The notes beneath the pieces are model-generated. The model saw only the letters and a program-made list of their open reading frames with translations. It was not told the DNA's origin and searched no databases. Of a stretch of DNA of 9,303 nt, positions 1-4,559 are shown piece after piece (position 1 is the first letter of the stretch; the number at the start of each line of letters is the position of its first letter). Source of the stretch: an archaeon (GTDB lineage: Archaea; Iainarchaeota; Iainarchaeia; Iainarchaeales; Iainarchaeaceae); assembly GCA_024653905.1 (NCBI GenBank), contig JANLGZ010000063.1, positions 1 to 9,303 on the forward strand, in the 5' to 3' direction. The translations under genes and the position numbers were made by a program.

Positions 1-45
1 AGCCCCATCGTCTAGTGGCCAAGGATACAGGCCTTTGGAGTAGCC

Positions 46-76
46 TTTTTCTTTCTCTTTAAAAGAGAAAGAAAAA
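46..76. repeat. Perfect 15-bp purine/pyrimidine inverted repeat inside the intron
   Basis: Bases 46-60 (TTTTTCTTTCTCTTT) are the exact reverse complement of 62-76, with A61 at the centre. As RNA this gives a long U/A-rich hairpin. It is the first of three similar pyrimidine-arm/purine-arm palindromes in the first 304 bases. Confidence 0.85.
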
Positions 77-107
77 CCCTAGGGAAAAAGAAAGAGAACT
101 AGGGTTT
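74..107. repeat. 9-bp inverted repeat AAACCCTAG/CTAGGGTTT in the intron
   Basis: Arms 74-82 and 99-107 are perfectly complementary across a 16-nt purine-rich loop. The motif CTAGGG also occurs as a direct repeat (79-84 partly, and 99-104), and CCCTAGGG at 77-84 is itself a palindrome. It probably makes the second stem of the intron. Confidence 0.75.
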
Positions 108-156
108 GGGTACGAAGACAGCCTGGGACCGGAGTTCGAATCTCCGTGGGGCTACA

Positions 157-186
157 CCTTTTCTTTTTGTTGGTCAAAAAGAAAAG
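157..186 (+). terminator. Likely tRNA-Gln terminator: T-rich tract within a 12-bp inverted repeat
   Basis: Three bases after the tRNA end, CTTTTCTTTTTG (158-169) is perfectly complementary to 175-186 around a 5-nt loop. Archaeal RNA polymerase terminates at T-rich non-template tracts, so 159-168 is the natural end of tRNA transcription. The palindrome is an extra and resembles the ones in the intron and at 278-304. Confidence 0.6.
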
Positions 187-225
187 CTGTACCAAAAGAA
201 AAAGCATCTTGAATAAAGGAAAAGG

Positions 226-252
226 TATCGGAAAAACGTAGTTTTTCTGATG
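226..252. repeat. Hairpin with 3-nt loop ahead of the tRNA relic
   Basis: T228 to C237 pairs with G241 to A250 around loop GTA (238-240), with one G-T pair. A227-T251 and a T226-G252 wobble can extend it. It lies directly upstream of the decayed tRNA 3' end. Role unknown. Confidence 0.65.
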
Positions 253-289
253 TTCTGAATCTCTGCGGGGCTATATCCCTTTTTCTTTT
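249..289 (+). pseudogene. Decayed partial copy of the tRNA-Gln 3' end and its T-rich tail
   Basis: The stretch starting near 249 repeats the T-arm and 3' acceptor strand of tRNA-Gln (131-158). The core 134-154 against 252-273 matches at 19 of 21 positions with one inserted T (GTTCTGAATCTC against GTTCGAATCTC, then GCGGGGCTA against GTGGGGCTA). Similarity goes on past the tRNA end: both are followed by a CC-containing gap and a T-rich tract. No 5' half is recognisable before it, so it cannot make a tRNA. It may be the relic of a partial duplication or of an attachment-site repeat left by an integrated element. Confidence 0.7.
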
Positions 290-304
290 AAAAAAAGAAA
301 AAGG
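278..304. repeat. 12-bp inverted repeat CCTTTTTCTTTT/AAAAGAAAAAGG
   Basis: Arms 278-289 and 293-304 are perfectly complementary around AAA. It follows the tRNA relic just as the 158-186 palindrome follows the real tRNA, so it looks like the matching copy of that terminator. It has T-rich strands in both directions. Confidence 0.7.
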
Positions 305-315
305 TCTGCAGTCCA

Positions 316-351
316 CCCCAAAAAGAAAATTGTGCCATCTTATGATGACAC
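316..351 (-). terminator. Probable terminator of the 375-722 gene
   Basis: Read on the minus strand after the stop codon, GTGTCATC (351-344) and GATGGCAC (339-332) form a stem with one mismatch and a 4-nt loop. ATTTTCTTTTTGGGG (330-316) follows. A hairpin plus T-rich tract at the end of a transcription unit supports termination. Confidence 0.5.
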
Positions 352-374
352 TTAATTAAAGCGAAATTGTTGTT

Positions 375-722
375 TTAGTATAAAATTGAAGTAAATATTT
401 CTGCTAATTGGGGGCCTAAAATAAAACCGTTCACAAAACCGAAAACAAGGTTCATGATTGAAAAAACCAATGCCACTTTGGTTGACACTCCGAAAAGTTC
501 TTTTATAAGAAAAAAAACTGCTGTCAGCATTGCTAGGTATAAGAAAGGGGTATTTGGCAAAAAATAAACAAACAATAGGACAAAAGCAGTGTTTCCTCCA
601 ATAAGCAAAATCGCGTTTTTGAATGTTGCATTTGGTGTATTTGTTATTTTTAAGAGAAAGGCAGTTAGTATAATTCCAAGAATCATTCCTGAAATCAAAG
701 GTAAGTCGTAGTAAATTGCCAT
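375..722 (-). CDS. Small four-helix membrane protein, paralogue 1 of 3 (unknown function)
   Basis: This 115-residue protein is almost entirely hydrophobic, with four likely membrane helices at about residues 6-25, 35-55, 58-77 and 83-103. I do not recognise a named family. It is clearly related to the proteins at 1258-1605 and 4560-4904: same length, MxIYYxLP near the start, ILG at 14-16, NATFKN at 31-36 between helices 1 and 2, FLPNT at 54-58, FFLIK at 70-74, and a hydrophobic C-terminus ending in Tyr. The ATG at 722 fits these paralogues and lies about 27 bases from a TATA-like box (745-752), suggesting a leaderless mRNA. A 9-bp inverted repeat lies just behind that box. An overlapping frame (352-738) is less plausible because it is polar and has no relatives here. 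Confidence 0.85.
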   Translation of the reverse strand: MAIYYDLPLISGMILGIILTAFLLKITNTPNATFKNAILLIGGNTAFVLLFVYFLPNTPFLYLAMLTAVFFLIKELFGVSTKVALVFSIMNLVFGFVNGFILGPQLAEIFTSILY

Positions 723-744
723 ACTGAATGTTGTTCAATCAAGG

Positions 745-752
745 TTAAATAT
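745..752 (-). promoter_or_regulatory. TATA-like box of the 375-722 gene
   Basis: The minus strand reads ATATTTAA, centred about 26-27 bases from the ATG at 722. This is the archaeal spacing for transcription starting at or next to the start codon. Confidence 0.55.
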
Positions 753-758
753 GTTTTT

Positions 759-788
759 CTCAGAACTAACTTGTTTAAAAGTTCTGAG
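759..788. promoter_or_regulatory. 9-bp inverted repeat upstream of the TATA box: possible operator
   Basis: CTCAGAACT (759-767) and AGTTCTGAG (780-788) are perfect reverse complements with a 12-nt spacer. The repeat sits directly behind the TATA-like box of the 375-722 gene, where a dimeric archaeal regulator would bind. The minus strand continues with AAAAAC rather than a T tract, so a terminator for the 847-1083 gene is less likely. Confidence 0.5.
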
Positions 789-846
789 TATAGGTTTTTG
801 TTTAAAAAATAGAGAAAATGAAATAAATTGATGGACTGTTAACTTA

Positions 847-1083
847 TTACTTATATATCTGCTCAATATTTCTTTGAGCTATACTTCTGAGTAAGTCTAA
901 ACTTCTTCTTTGCCTACCTGGAGGCAATTTAATTCGTGCTTCCCGCTGATGTAATCTATCAATTTCTATTAAAAGAGCTTGTTGTCTCGTTAAGCCCATT
1001 TCTCTGTATTCTCTTCCGCTATTTCCGAGTTGTATCCCTTTGGCTAAGGTGTTTTTCCTAAACTCTGCGTGTGTTCTTGGCAT
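847..1083 (-). CDS. Hypothetical basic protein, 78 residues
   Basis: I do not recognise this protein. It is rich in Arg and Lys, mostly polar and predicted helical, with no signal peptide, membrane helix or cysteine pairs. RQRRSLDLLRSIAQR near the C-terminus could form an amphipathic helix, and the charge would suit nucleic-acid binding, but that is a guess. The start is supported by GTGAT (1091-1087) followed by AAA and the ATG, the same context used by nnrD and gatE. A TATA-like box at 1114-1123 lies about 36 bases from the ATG, allowing a short leader. It sits between two genes for related membrane proteins, all on the minus strand, with its own promoter. Confidence 0.65.
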   Translation of the reverse strand: MPRTHAEFRKNTLAKGIQLGNSGREYREMGLTRQQALLIEIDRLHQREARIKLPPGRQRRSLDLLRSIAQRNIEQIYK

Positions 1084-1113
1084 TTTATCACTTAAAAAAG
1101 AAAAGCTTATTCT

Positions 1114-1123
1114 TATATTTAAA
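1114..1123 (-). promoter_or_regulatory. TATA-like box of the 847-1083 gene
   Basis: The minus strand reads TTTAAATATA, preceded by CC. Its centre is about 36 bases before the ATG at 1083, giving a predicted leader of roughly 10 bases that carries the GTGAT ribosome-binding site. Confidence 0.5.
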
Positions 1124-1217
1124 GGTTACTTTTCTAATGGTTGTAAGAAATCAGGTTTGTTTTTAAATGGGGTTTGCTTCTTTTTGAAAACGGGATTTAA
1201 TTTGAACTTCGTTTCAT

Positions 1218-1223
1218 AAAAAA
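1218..1223 (-). terminator. T6 tract after the ychF operon
   Basis: The minus strand carries six T's about 35 bases after the stop of the 1258-1605 gene. Oligo-T tracts are the usual archaeal termination signal. I see no strong hairpin before it. Confidence 0.4.
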
Positions 1224-1257
1224 GTTTTAATCTTCTAATTGATTTTTATAAAGTTGC

Positions 1258-1605
1258 TCAGAACAAAAAACCAATTAATGAACTGGATGTGTAATCTAAC
1301 AGAACTAAGGATAATATTGTTTTGAAAATCATGCTCAGGGTTAACAGAATTAGTGTTTTGTCCAATGGGGCATTGTAGATTGCTTTTATTAAAAAATAAT
1401 AACTTATCAAATATAGTGCTATTGAAATAAGTTCTGTGTTTGGAATAAATGCATCAAAAAAAGCAGTAAGAATAACAATTCCACTTATGAAAATAAACCC
1501 GTTTTTCAAAGTAGCATTCTGAAAACTCGCAAAAGTTGTAATGAATTTAATTGATGCGGTTCCAAGAATAATTGCTGCTAAATATGGAATCAGGTAATAA
1601 ACCAT
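1258..1605 (-). CDS. Small four-helix membrane protein, paralogue 2 of 3 (unknown function)
   Basis: This 115-residue hydrophobic protein has four predicted membrane helices. It aligns end to end with the 375-722 product with hardly a gap: MVYYLIP at the start, ILG at 13-15, NATLKN at 30-35 (NATFKN in paralogue 1), FIPNT at 53-57 (FLPNT in paralogue 1), YFLIK at 70-74 and a C-terminus ending in FLF. The ATG at 1605 lies 6 bases after the ychF stop codon, so it is almost certainly co-transcribed with ychF and lacks its own promoter. The function is unknown. Linkage to a translation-associated GTPase may be incidental, since the relatives at 375-722 and 4560-4904 have different neighbours. Confidence 0.85.
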   Translation of the reverse strand: MVYYLIPYLAAIILGTASIKFITTFASFQNATLKNGFIFISGIVILTAFFDAFIPNTELISIALYLISYYFLIKAIYNAPLDKTLILLTLSMIFKTILSLVLLDYTSSSLIGFLF

Positions 1606-1611
1606 TTTGAA

Positions 1612-2805
1612 TCAGCTGCCGTGAACAATTTCAATAACATCCCTATTTTTTAGTTCATGGTCTTTTCCGATTAATTGTTTTGTTTTAACATCAATTGCTT
1701 TGATGAATTTGTTTCCAAAGTCAGTGTGTAAAGTAAAAGCAAAATCCAACGCAGTTGATTTTGGGGGAAGTAAAAAACAATCTGGGATATAATTGCCTTT
1801 TGAATCAGCAAGTCCTTTAGTGCCGCCGGGGAATATTGCTATGTAACCTAATAATTCAAACACTGCTTTTTCCAGAACGTTTTGTACACCTGTGCTTTTG
1901 AATGGCTCCAGAACATGGGTTTTGATATACTCAATTCCTTTTTGTTGTTTTTCGTTTAATTCTCCTTTTATTTCAAAAGAACTTTCACCCTGCACATAAT
2001 CAATAGAGCCTTCCTTTGCTGCTCTTTTCAAAGTTAATTCTGATATTCCTGAGCATGGAATAATTGTTTTGCCTGGGAATTCTTTTTTCATTTTTTCAAT
2101 GTTTTCTTTTGCAGAGGGCACGTCCATTTTGTTTGCGGCTATAATAATTGGTTTTGATTGTTCGCGCAGAGTTTTTGCAAAAGTTCTTTTGTCATCTTCA
2201 CTCCATTCTTTTAATGGTCTTTCCAGTAAATTTAATTTTTTAAGAGTGGTTTCTACTTGTTTTTCATTGGCTCCTATACCTGAAAGATTTTGGGTTAAGA
2301 GCATTATACCTTGTGTTTTTGATTCAAAAGGCGTTCTGGATAATTTATCCCAGTGTTTATTCAGAATTCCCAAAAGCCACATGTCGAGTTCTTCTTCTAA
2401 AAAAATAATGTCTTCATTAGGGTTGTGTGAACCTTGCGGTACAAGTTCTCCTTTTTCATTCGTGGAACCAGAAGCATCAACAACATGAATAAGTGCATTT
2501 GCCCTTGAAAGATCGCTCAAAAACTGGTTACCTTTCCCTTTTCCTTCATGAGCTCCGGGAACTAATCCTGCAACATCAACAAGTTCAACAGGAACAAACC
2601 TTGTGCCTTTAGTACAGAATCCTGTTCTTGGGTTGCACTGAACCTTAAATTCTTTATCAACACAATCAACTCTAACAAAACCAATTGCTTTATTTGCCTC
2701 AATTGTTGTGAATGGATAGCTTGCCATTGGCACATCCATCATTGTGGCTGCATTGAAAAAAGTACTTTTTCCCGAACTTGGTTTTCCTACAACTCCTATA
2801 AGCAT
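1612..2805 (-). CDS. ychF: YchF/Obg-family redox-regulated GTPase/ATPase (archaeal type)
   Basis: This is a cytosolic P-loop NTPase of the Obg-like family (COG0012), conserved across life and associated with ribosomes and stress responses. The 397-residue length is normal for the archaeal form. The P-loop GKPSSGKSTFFN (about residues 7-18) has the archaeal PSS in place of bacterial PNV. PFTTIEANK at 31-39 is the switch I region. DVAGLVPGAHEGKGKGNQFL (about 78-97) is the G3/switch II region, and the NKMD of AANKMD is the G4 motif. The C-terminal 65 residues form a TGS domain (FTLHTDFGNKF to VIEIVHGS). Transcription is divergent from the 2857 gene, with a TATA-like box 26 bases upstream of the ATG. 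It is the first gene of an operon whose second gene is the membrane paralogue at 1258-1605. Confidence 0.95.
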   Translation of the reverse strand: MLIGVVGKPSSGKSTFFNAATMMDVPMASYPFTTIEANKAIGFVRVDCVDKEFKVQCNPRTGFCTKGTRFVPVELVDVAGLVPGAHEGKGKGNQFLSDLSRANALIHVVDASGSTNEKGELVPQGSHNPNEDIIFLEEELDMWLLGILNKHWDKLSRTPFESKTQGIMLLTQNLSGIGANEKQVETTLKKLNLLERPLKEWSEDDKRTFAKTLREQSKPIIIAANKMDVPSAKENIEKMKKEFPGKTIIPCSGISELTLKRAAKEGSIDYVQGESSFEIKGELNEKQQKGIEYIKTHVLEPFKSTGVQNVLEKAVFELLGYIAIFPGGTKGLADSKGNYIPDCFLLPPKSTALDFAFTLHTDFGNKFIKAIDVKTKQLIGKDHELKNRDVIEIVHGS

Positions 2806-2827
2806 GGAATAATTTGGTTTGAAAGGG

Positions 2828-2835
2828 TTTTTATA
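2828..2835. promoter_or_regulatory. Single TATA-like box shared by two divergent leaderless genes
   Basis: The gap between the ychF ATG (2805) and the plus-strand ATG (2857) is only 51 bases. The one good TATA-like element, TTTTTATA (TATAAAAA on the minus strand, with CC/GG on both flanks), lies at its exact midpoint. Its centre is about 26 bases from each start codon, the position expected for a leaderless start in both directions. Confidence 0.6.
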
Positions 2836-2856
2836 GGTTGATTTCGTAATTCAATT

Positions 2857-3369
2857 ATGAGTGTTTTTAGAACTAGGGGGCAGAAATTACAAGAAGCTCT
2901 TGCGGGGCCTCAGAGTGTTAGAAAAAGAGGGGCGCAAAGAAAGCGTAATCCAGAAAGTAAGGTTCACACTAATTTGAGAAGATTTGTGGATAGTAAATTG
3001 CCCATGAATCCAGTTGGTGTTTCCGCTGTTGAAAAAGCAGGATTAAAACATCAAAGAAAAACTGTTTTGAATTTTATTAGAGAACAATATAATAAAACTG
3101 GTTTTTATCCTTCAAAACAAGATCTTGAGAAACTGTTTAAGGGCATTGGAAAATATTCTTCTAATAAAAAAGAAATGCAGGGAAGATTGGATGAACTCCA
3201 CGAACGTATTAAGGTCATGGTTAAACCAGAAATGGTTCAATGGGTTTACAATTCAGCCGTAAGGTATTCTTATTTACACTTATTATTGGAGGGAACTACT
3301 CCGGATTGGGGTTGGTTAAGATTAACGTTGGATAGGAAAACAGGTTTTGGGAAAATTCCGAAAAAATAA
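2857..3369 (+). CDS. Hypothetical basic protein, 170 residues
   Basis: I do not recognise a family. Residues 1-47 are strongly basic and look disordered (RTRGQK, VRKRGAQRKR, NLRRF), as in RNA- or DNA-binding tails. Residues 65-125 look helical: a helix around LNFIREQYNKTG, then FYPSKQDLEKLF, which has the rhythm of a helix-turn-helix, then GRLDELHERIKVM. The end is aromatic-rich (PDWGWLRLTLDR, GFGKIPKK). There is no signal peptide, membrane helix or metal site. The ATG lies about 26 bases after a TATA-like box shared with ychF, so the mRNA is probably leaderless. The 3385 gene follows in 15 bases and is likely in the same operon. Nucleic-acid binding is a guess from charge only. Confidence 0.75.
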   Translation: MSVFRTRGQKLQEALAGPQSVRKRGAQRKRNPESKVHTNLRRFVDSKLPMNPVGVSAVEKAGLKHQRKTVLNFIREQYNKTGFYPSKQDLEKLFKGIGKYSSNKKEMQGRLDELHERIKVMVKPEMVQWVYNSAVRYSYLHLLLEGTTPDWGWLRLTLDRKTGFGKIPKK

Positions 3370-3384
3370 TGAAGAGGTGAAAAA

Positions 3385-3582
3385 ATGGGTTTTTTGGATA
3401 AGTTAACAGGAAAAAAAGAAGAGAAAGAAGAGCCTGAGAAAAAGCAGGAACTTCCTCAAGGGAAGTATAAAGAGGAATGTTCGGTTTGTGGAAACCCAGG
3501 CACTGAAAAAAAGTGGATGGGTCAGCATTTTCACAAAAAATGTTTAAGGGCGATGAAAAAACAAGCTCGAAAAATGTTGTGA
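3385..3582 (+). CDS. Small zinc-binding protein with half-LIM-like Cys/His motif, 65 residues
   Basis: Residues 1-28 are highly charged (KKEEKEEPEKKQE) and probably unstructured. Residues 29-60 hold a compact metal site: Cys32-x2-Cys35, then after 12 residues His48-x-His50-x2-Cys53. The spacing resembles one half of a LIM or treble-clef finger. The tail RAMKKQARKML is basic. Start choice is firm: GAGGTGA, the strongest ribosome-binding site in the window, lies 6 bases before the ATG. It is 15 bases downstream of the 170-residue gene and shares its transcript. Protein or RNA binding is plausible from the fold type but cannot be shown here. The gene ends 2 bases before the end of the convergent TrmB gene. 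Confidence 0.8.
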   Translation: MGFLDKLTGKKEEKEEPEKKQELPQGKYKEECSVCGNPGTEKKWMGQHFHKKCLRAMKKQARKML

Positions 3583-3584
3583 AT

Positions 3585-4313
3585 TTATTTCGAATTCCAA
3601 ATGAGATTAAAATAGTTCAAATGTGATTTAGTAATTTCTTTATTTTGAATTTTTATTGCAAGGGGTTCTTTTGACCATTGGATAAAAAGAGTTGTGTCGC
3701 TGAAAAGTATTGTTGTGGTTGGGCTGATGTATTTGTTGTCCACAAATTTGTAAGATAATAATGTTCTTTTCTTTACTTTGTTGCGGAGGTCTTTTGGGAA
3801 AATTGTTCTCTGTTTTATTCCTTTTTGCGCTCTTTTTTTGTGCCATTGTTCGAAGTAAGCTCCGAAGAATGATTTGAACTGGAGTTGCGATGCAAAAAAA
3901 CATATAGGTTTGTTGGTTTCCAGTATTTCCTCAAACAATATTCTGAGCCCTTTTCTGCCTGTAAAAATACCTGCTTCAAGACTGTCTTTTTTGGCATGAA
4001 CTGGTTTCCTGAGTTTGCTTATATCCTTTGTAAGGCTCTGCATTGTTTCCTTCAGTTCGGCCTCCTTTGCCAGCACAATCTGTTTTAAAGATTCAGGCGG
4101 TTCAGTCTTATACGATTTTACTTTATTATGTGAAATGGTTGATACTATTCCTTTTGTAACAAGCCTGTCAAGTGCCTCATAAACATTGGTTCTGTTCAGC
4201 TCTGTTTCTGCACTTATTCTATTAGCATAGCTGCTTTCTCTTTCAATAAGATACAGGTAAACCTTAATTTCGGAAGGGCTGAAACCAAGTTTCTCAAGAT
4301 TATTTTCTATCAT
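3585..4313 (-). CDS. TrmB-family transcriptional regulator
   Basis: This 242-residue DNA-binding protein has the architecture of archaeal TrmB regulators. The N-terminal winged helix covers about residues 5-72: LGFSPSEIKVYLYLIE, then the recognition region NRTNVYEALDRLVTKGIV, then a wing at KVKSYKTEPPE. A linking coiled coil follows at about 75-103 (LAKEAELKETMQSLTKDISKL). The C-terminal region (about 110-242) begins with GIFTGRKGLRILFEEIL and contains ILFSDTTLFIQW, as in the PLD-like effector part of the family. Relatives often sense sugars, but the ligand here is unknown. An 8-bp palindrome lies directly upstream of its TATA box and faces a divergent operon, which suggests autoregulation and control of the 4400-4904 genes. 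Confidence 0.88.
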   Translation of the reverse strand: MIENNLEKLGFSPSEIKVYLYLIERESSYANRISAETELNRTNVYEALDRLVTKGIVSTISHNKVKSYKTEPPESLKQIVLAKEAELKETMQSLTKDISKLRKPVHAKKDSLEAGIFTGRKGLRILFEEILETNKPICFFASQLQFKSFFGAYFEQWHKKRAQKGIKQRTIFPKDLRNKVKKRTLLSYKFVDNKYISPTTTILFSDTTLFIQWSKEPLAIKIQNKEITKSHLNYFNLIWNSK

Positions 4314-4330
4314 AAAATAATACGCTCGGG

Positions 4331-4341
4331 TATATATTTAA
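4331..4341 (-). promoter_or_regulatory. TATA-like box of the TrmB gene
   Basis: The minus strand reads TTAAATATATA, centred about 22-25 bases from the ATG at 4313. This predicts a leaderless transcript. Confidence 0.5.
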
Positions 4342-4343
4342 TT

Positions 4344-4364
4344 GTTGTGGTATTGCACCACAAC
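4344..4364. promoter_or_regulatory. Likely TrmB operator: perfect palindrome GTTGTGGT-N5-ACCACAAC
   Basis: Arms 4344-4351 and 4357-4364 are perfect reverse complements around ATTGC. The repeat touches the TATA box of the TrmB gene on one side and the probable promoter of the divergent zinc-finger/membrane-protein operon (AGATATTATC, 4366-4375) on the other. One bound dimer could act on both promoters. Confidence 0.65.
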
Positions 4365-4399
4365 CAGATATTATCTTGTATTTTGTGTGCAGTTCTTTG

Positions 4400-4558
4400 A
4401 TGTACACCTGTTCATATTGTAATAAGAAGTTTCACATGGTTCCTGGTCTGCCGAAAGATATACAGCGGCATGTTGGTGGTCATACTGATATTTATGCAAA
4501 AATGATTTATTCAAATGCAAAGTTTGTGCCATCTTTTACAAAGATACGCGAGGGGTAA
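4400..4558 (+). CDS. Small C2H2-type single zinc-finger protein, 52 residues
   Basis: A single finger fills the first half: Cys4-x2-Cys7, Phe11, then His24-x3-His28 (YTCSYCNKKF to RHVGGHT). The Cys-to-His spacing of 16 is longer than the classical 12, so the finger has an extended loop. Small single-finger proteins are common in archaea and mostly uncharacterised. I prefer the ATG at 4400 to the in-frame TTG at 4376. The TTG would lie almost on the probable TATA element (AGATATTATC, 4366-4375) and adds residues before the finger with no clear role. With the ATG the mRNA would be nearly leaderless. One base separates its stop from the next ATG, so the two genes form an operon. Confidence 0.7.
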   Translation: MYTCSYCNKKFHMVPGLPKDIQRHVGGHTDIYAKMIYSNAKFVPSFTKIREG

Positions 4559-4559
4559 C

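Larger units (their letters stand above)
39..119 (+). other. tRNA-Gln intron (81 nt) at canonical position 37/38
   Basis: The ends are set by a bulge-helix-bulge motif, the target of archaeal tRNA splicing endonuclease. CTTT (33-36) pairs with GAAG (114-117, one G-T) as the 4-bp central helix. GGA (37-39) is the 5' bulge, cut after G38; ACA (118-120) is the 3' bulge, cut after C119. An inner helix GTA (40-42) with TAC (111-113) flanks it. The intron is long for an archaeal tRNA and almost filled by two inverted repeats: a 15-bp purine/pyrimidine palindrome (46-60 with 62-76) and AAACCCTAG (74-82) with CTAGGGTTT (99-107). The two overlap at 74-76, so they could form side by side in shortened form. 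No open reading frame is present. Confidence 0.9.
1..154 (+). tRNA. tRNA-Gln (anticodon TTG), intron-containing
   Basis: The gene folds as a complete cloverleaf once 39-119 is removed, giving 73 nt without encoded CCA. The acceptor stem pairs AGCCCCA (1-7) with TGGGGCT (147-153), and the discriminator is A154. The D stem is GTCT (10-13) with GGAT (23-26), closed by a G-T pair. The anticodon stem is CAGGC (28-32) with GCCTG (121-125). The loop C33 T34 TTG(35-37) G38 A120 gives anticodon TTG. The T stem CGGAG/CTCCG encloses TTCGAAT. In archaea this tRNA is first charged with glutamate and then amidated by GatDE; gatE is in the same window. The A1-T72 first pair and A discriminator agree with archaeal tRNA-Gln. 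The promoter lies before the window start. Confidence 0.95.

Noticed and set aside
34..39. Anticodon read as TGG (tRNA-Pro)
   Set aside because: Shifting the frame breaks the anticodon stem CAGGC/GCCTG and the 7-base loop. TTG with the 37/38 intron gives canonical pairing and splice bulges.
1..304. Insertion sequence or MITE with target-site duplication
   Set aside because: I see no transposase, no matching terminal repeats bounding a unit and no convincing short direct duplication; palindromes alone do not prove it.
155..370. CRISPR-like or satellite repeat array
   Set aside because: The repeats are inverted, differ in arm and loop length, and are not evenly spaced direct repeats with spacers.
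352..738. 128-residue minus-strand open frame overlapping the membrane gene at 375-722
   Set aside because: It is a shadow frame: polar, low-complexity, no relatives. The 375-722 frame has membrane helices and two paralogues in the window.
2069..2488. 139-residue plus-strand open frame inside ychF
   Set aside because: It lies antisense within a gene with complete family motifs; its composition is that of a mirrored coding strand and it has no promoter or ribosome-binding site.
3640..4088. Open frames 3640-3903, 3815-3997 (minus) and 3885-4088 (plus) within the TrmB gene
   Set aside because: They are alternative-frame shadows of the TrmB-family gene, with no recognisable domains.
4376..4400. 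TTG start at 4376 for the zinc-finger gene
   Set aside because: It would sit almost on the probable TATA element. The in-frame ATG at 4400 leaves the finger intact and fits the predicted transcription start.
4515..4559. ATG at 4515 as start of the third membrane paralogue
   Set aside because: It would overlap the zinc-finger gene and add 15 residues absent from both paralogues. The ATG at 4560 has a ribosome-binding site and matches the family start.
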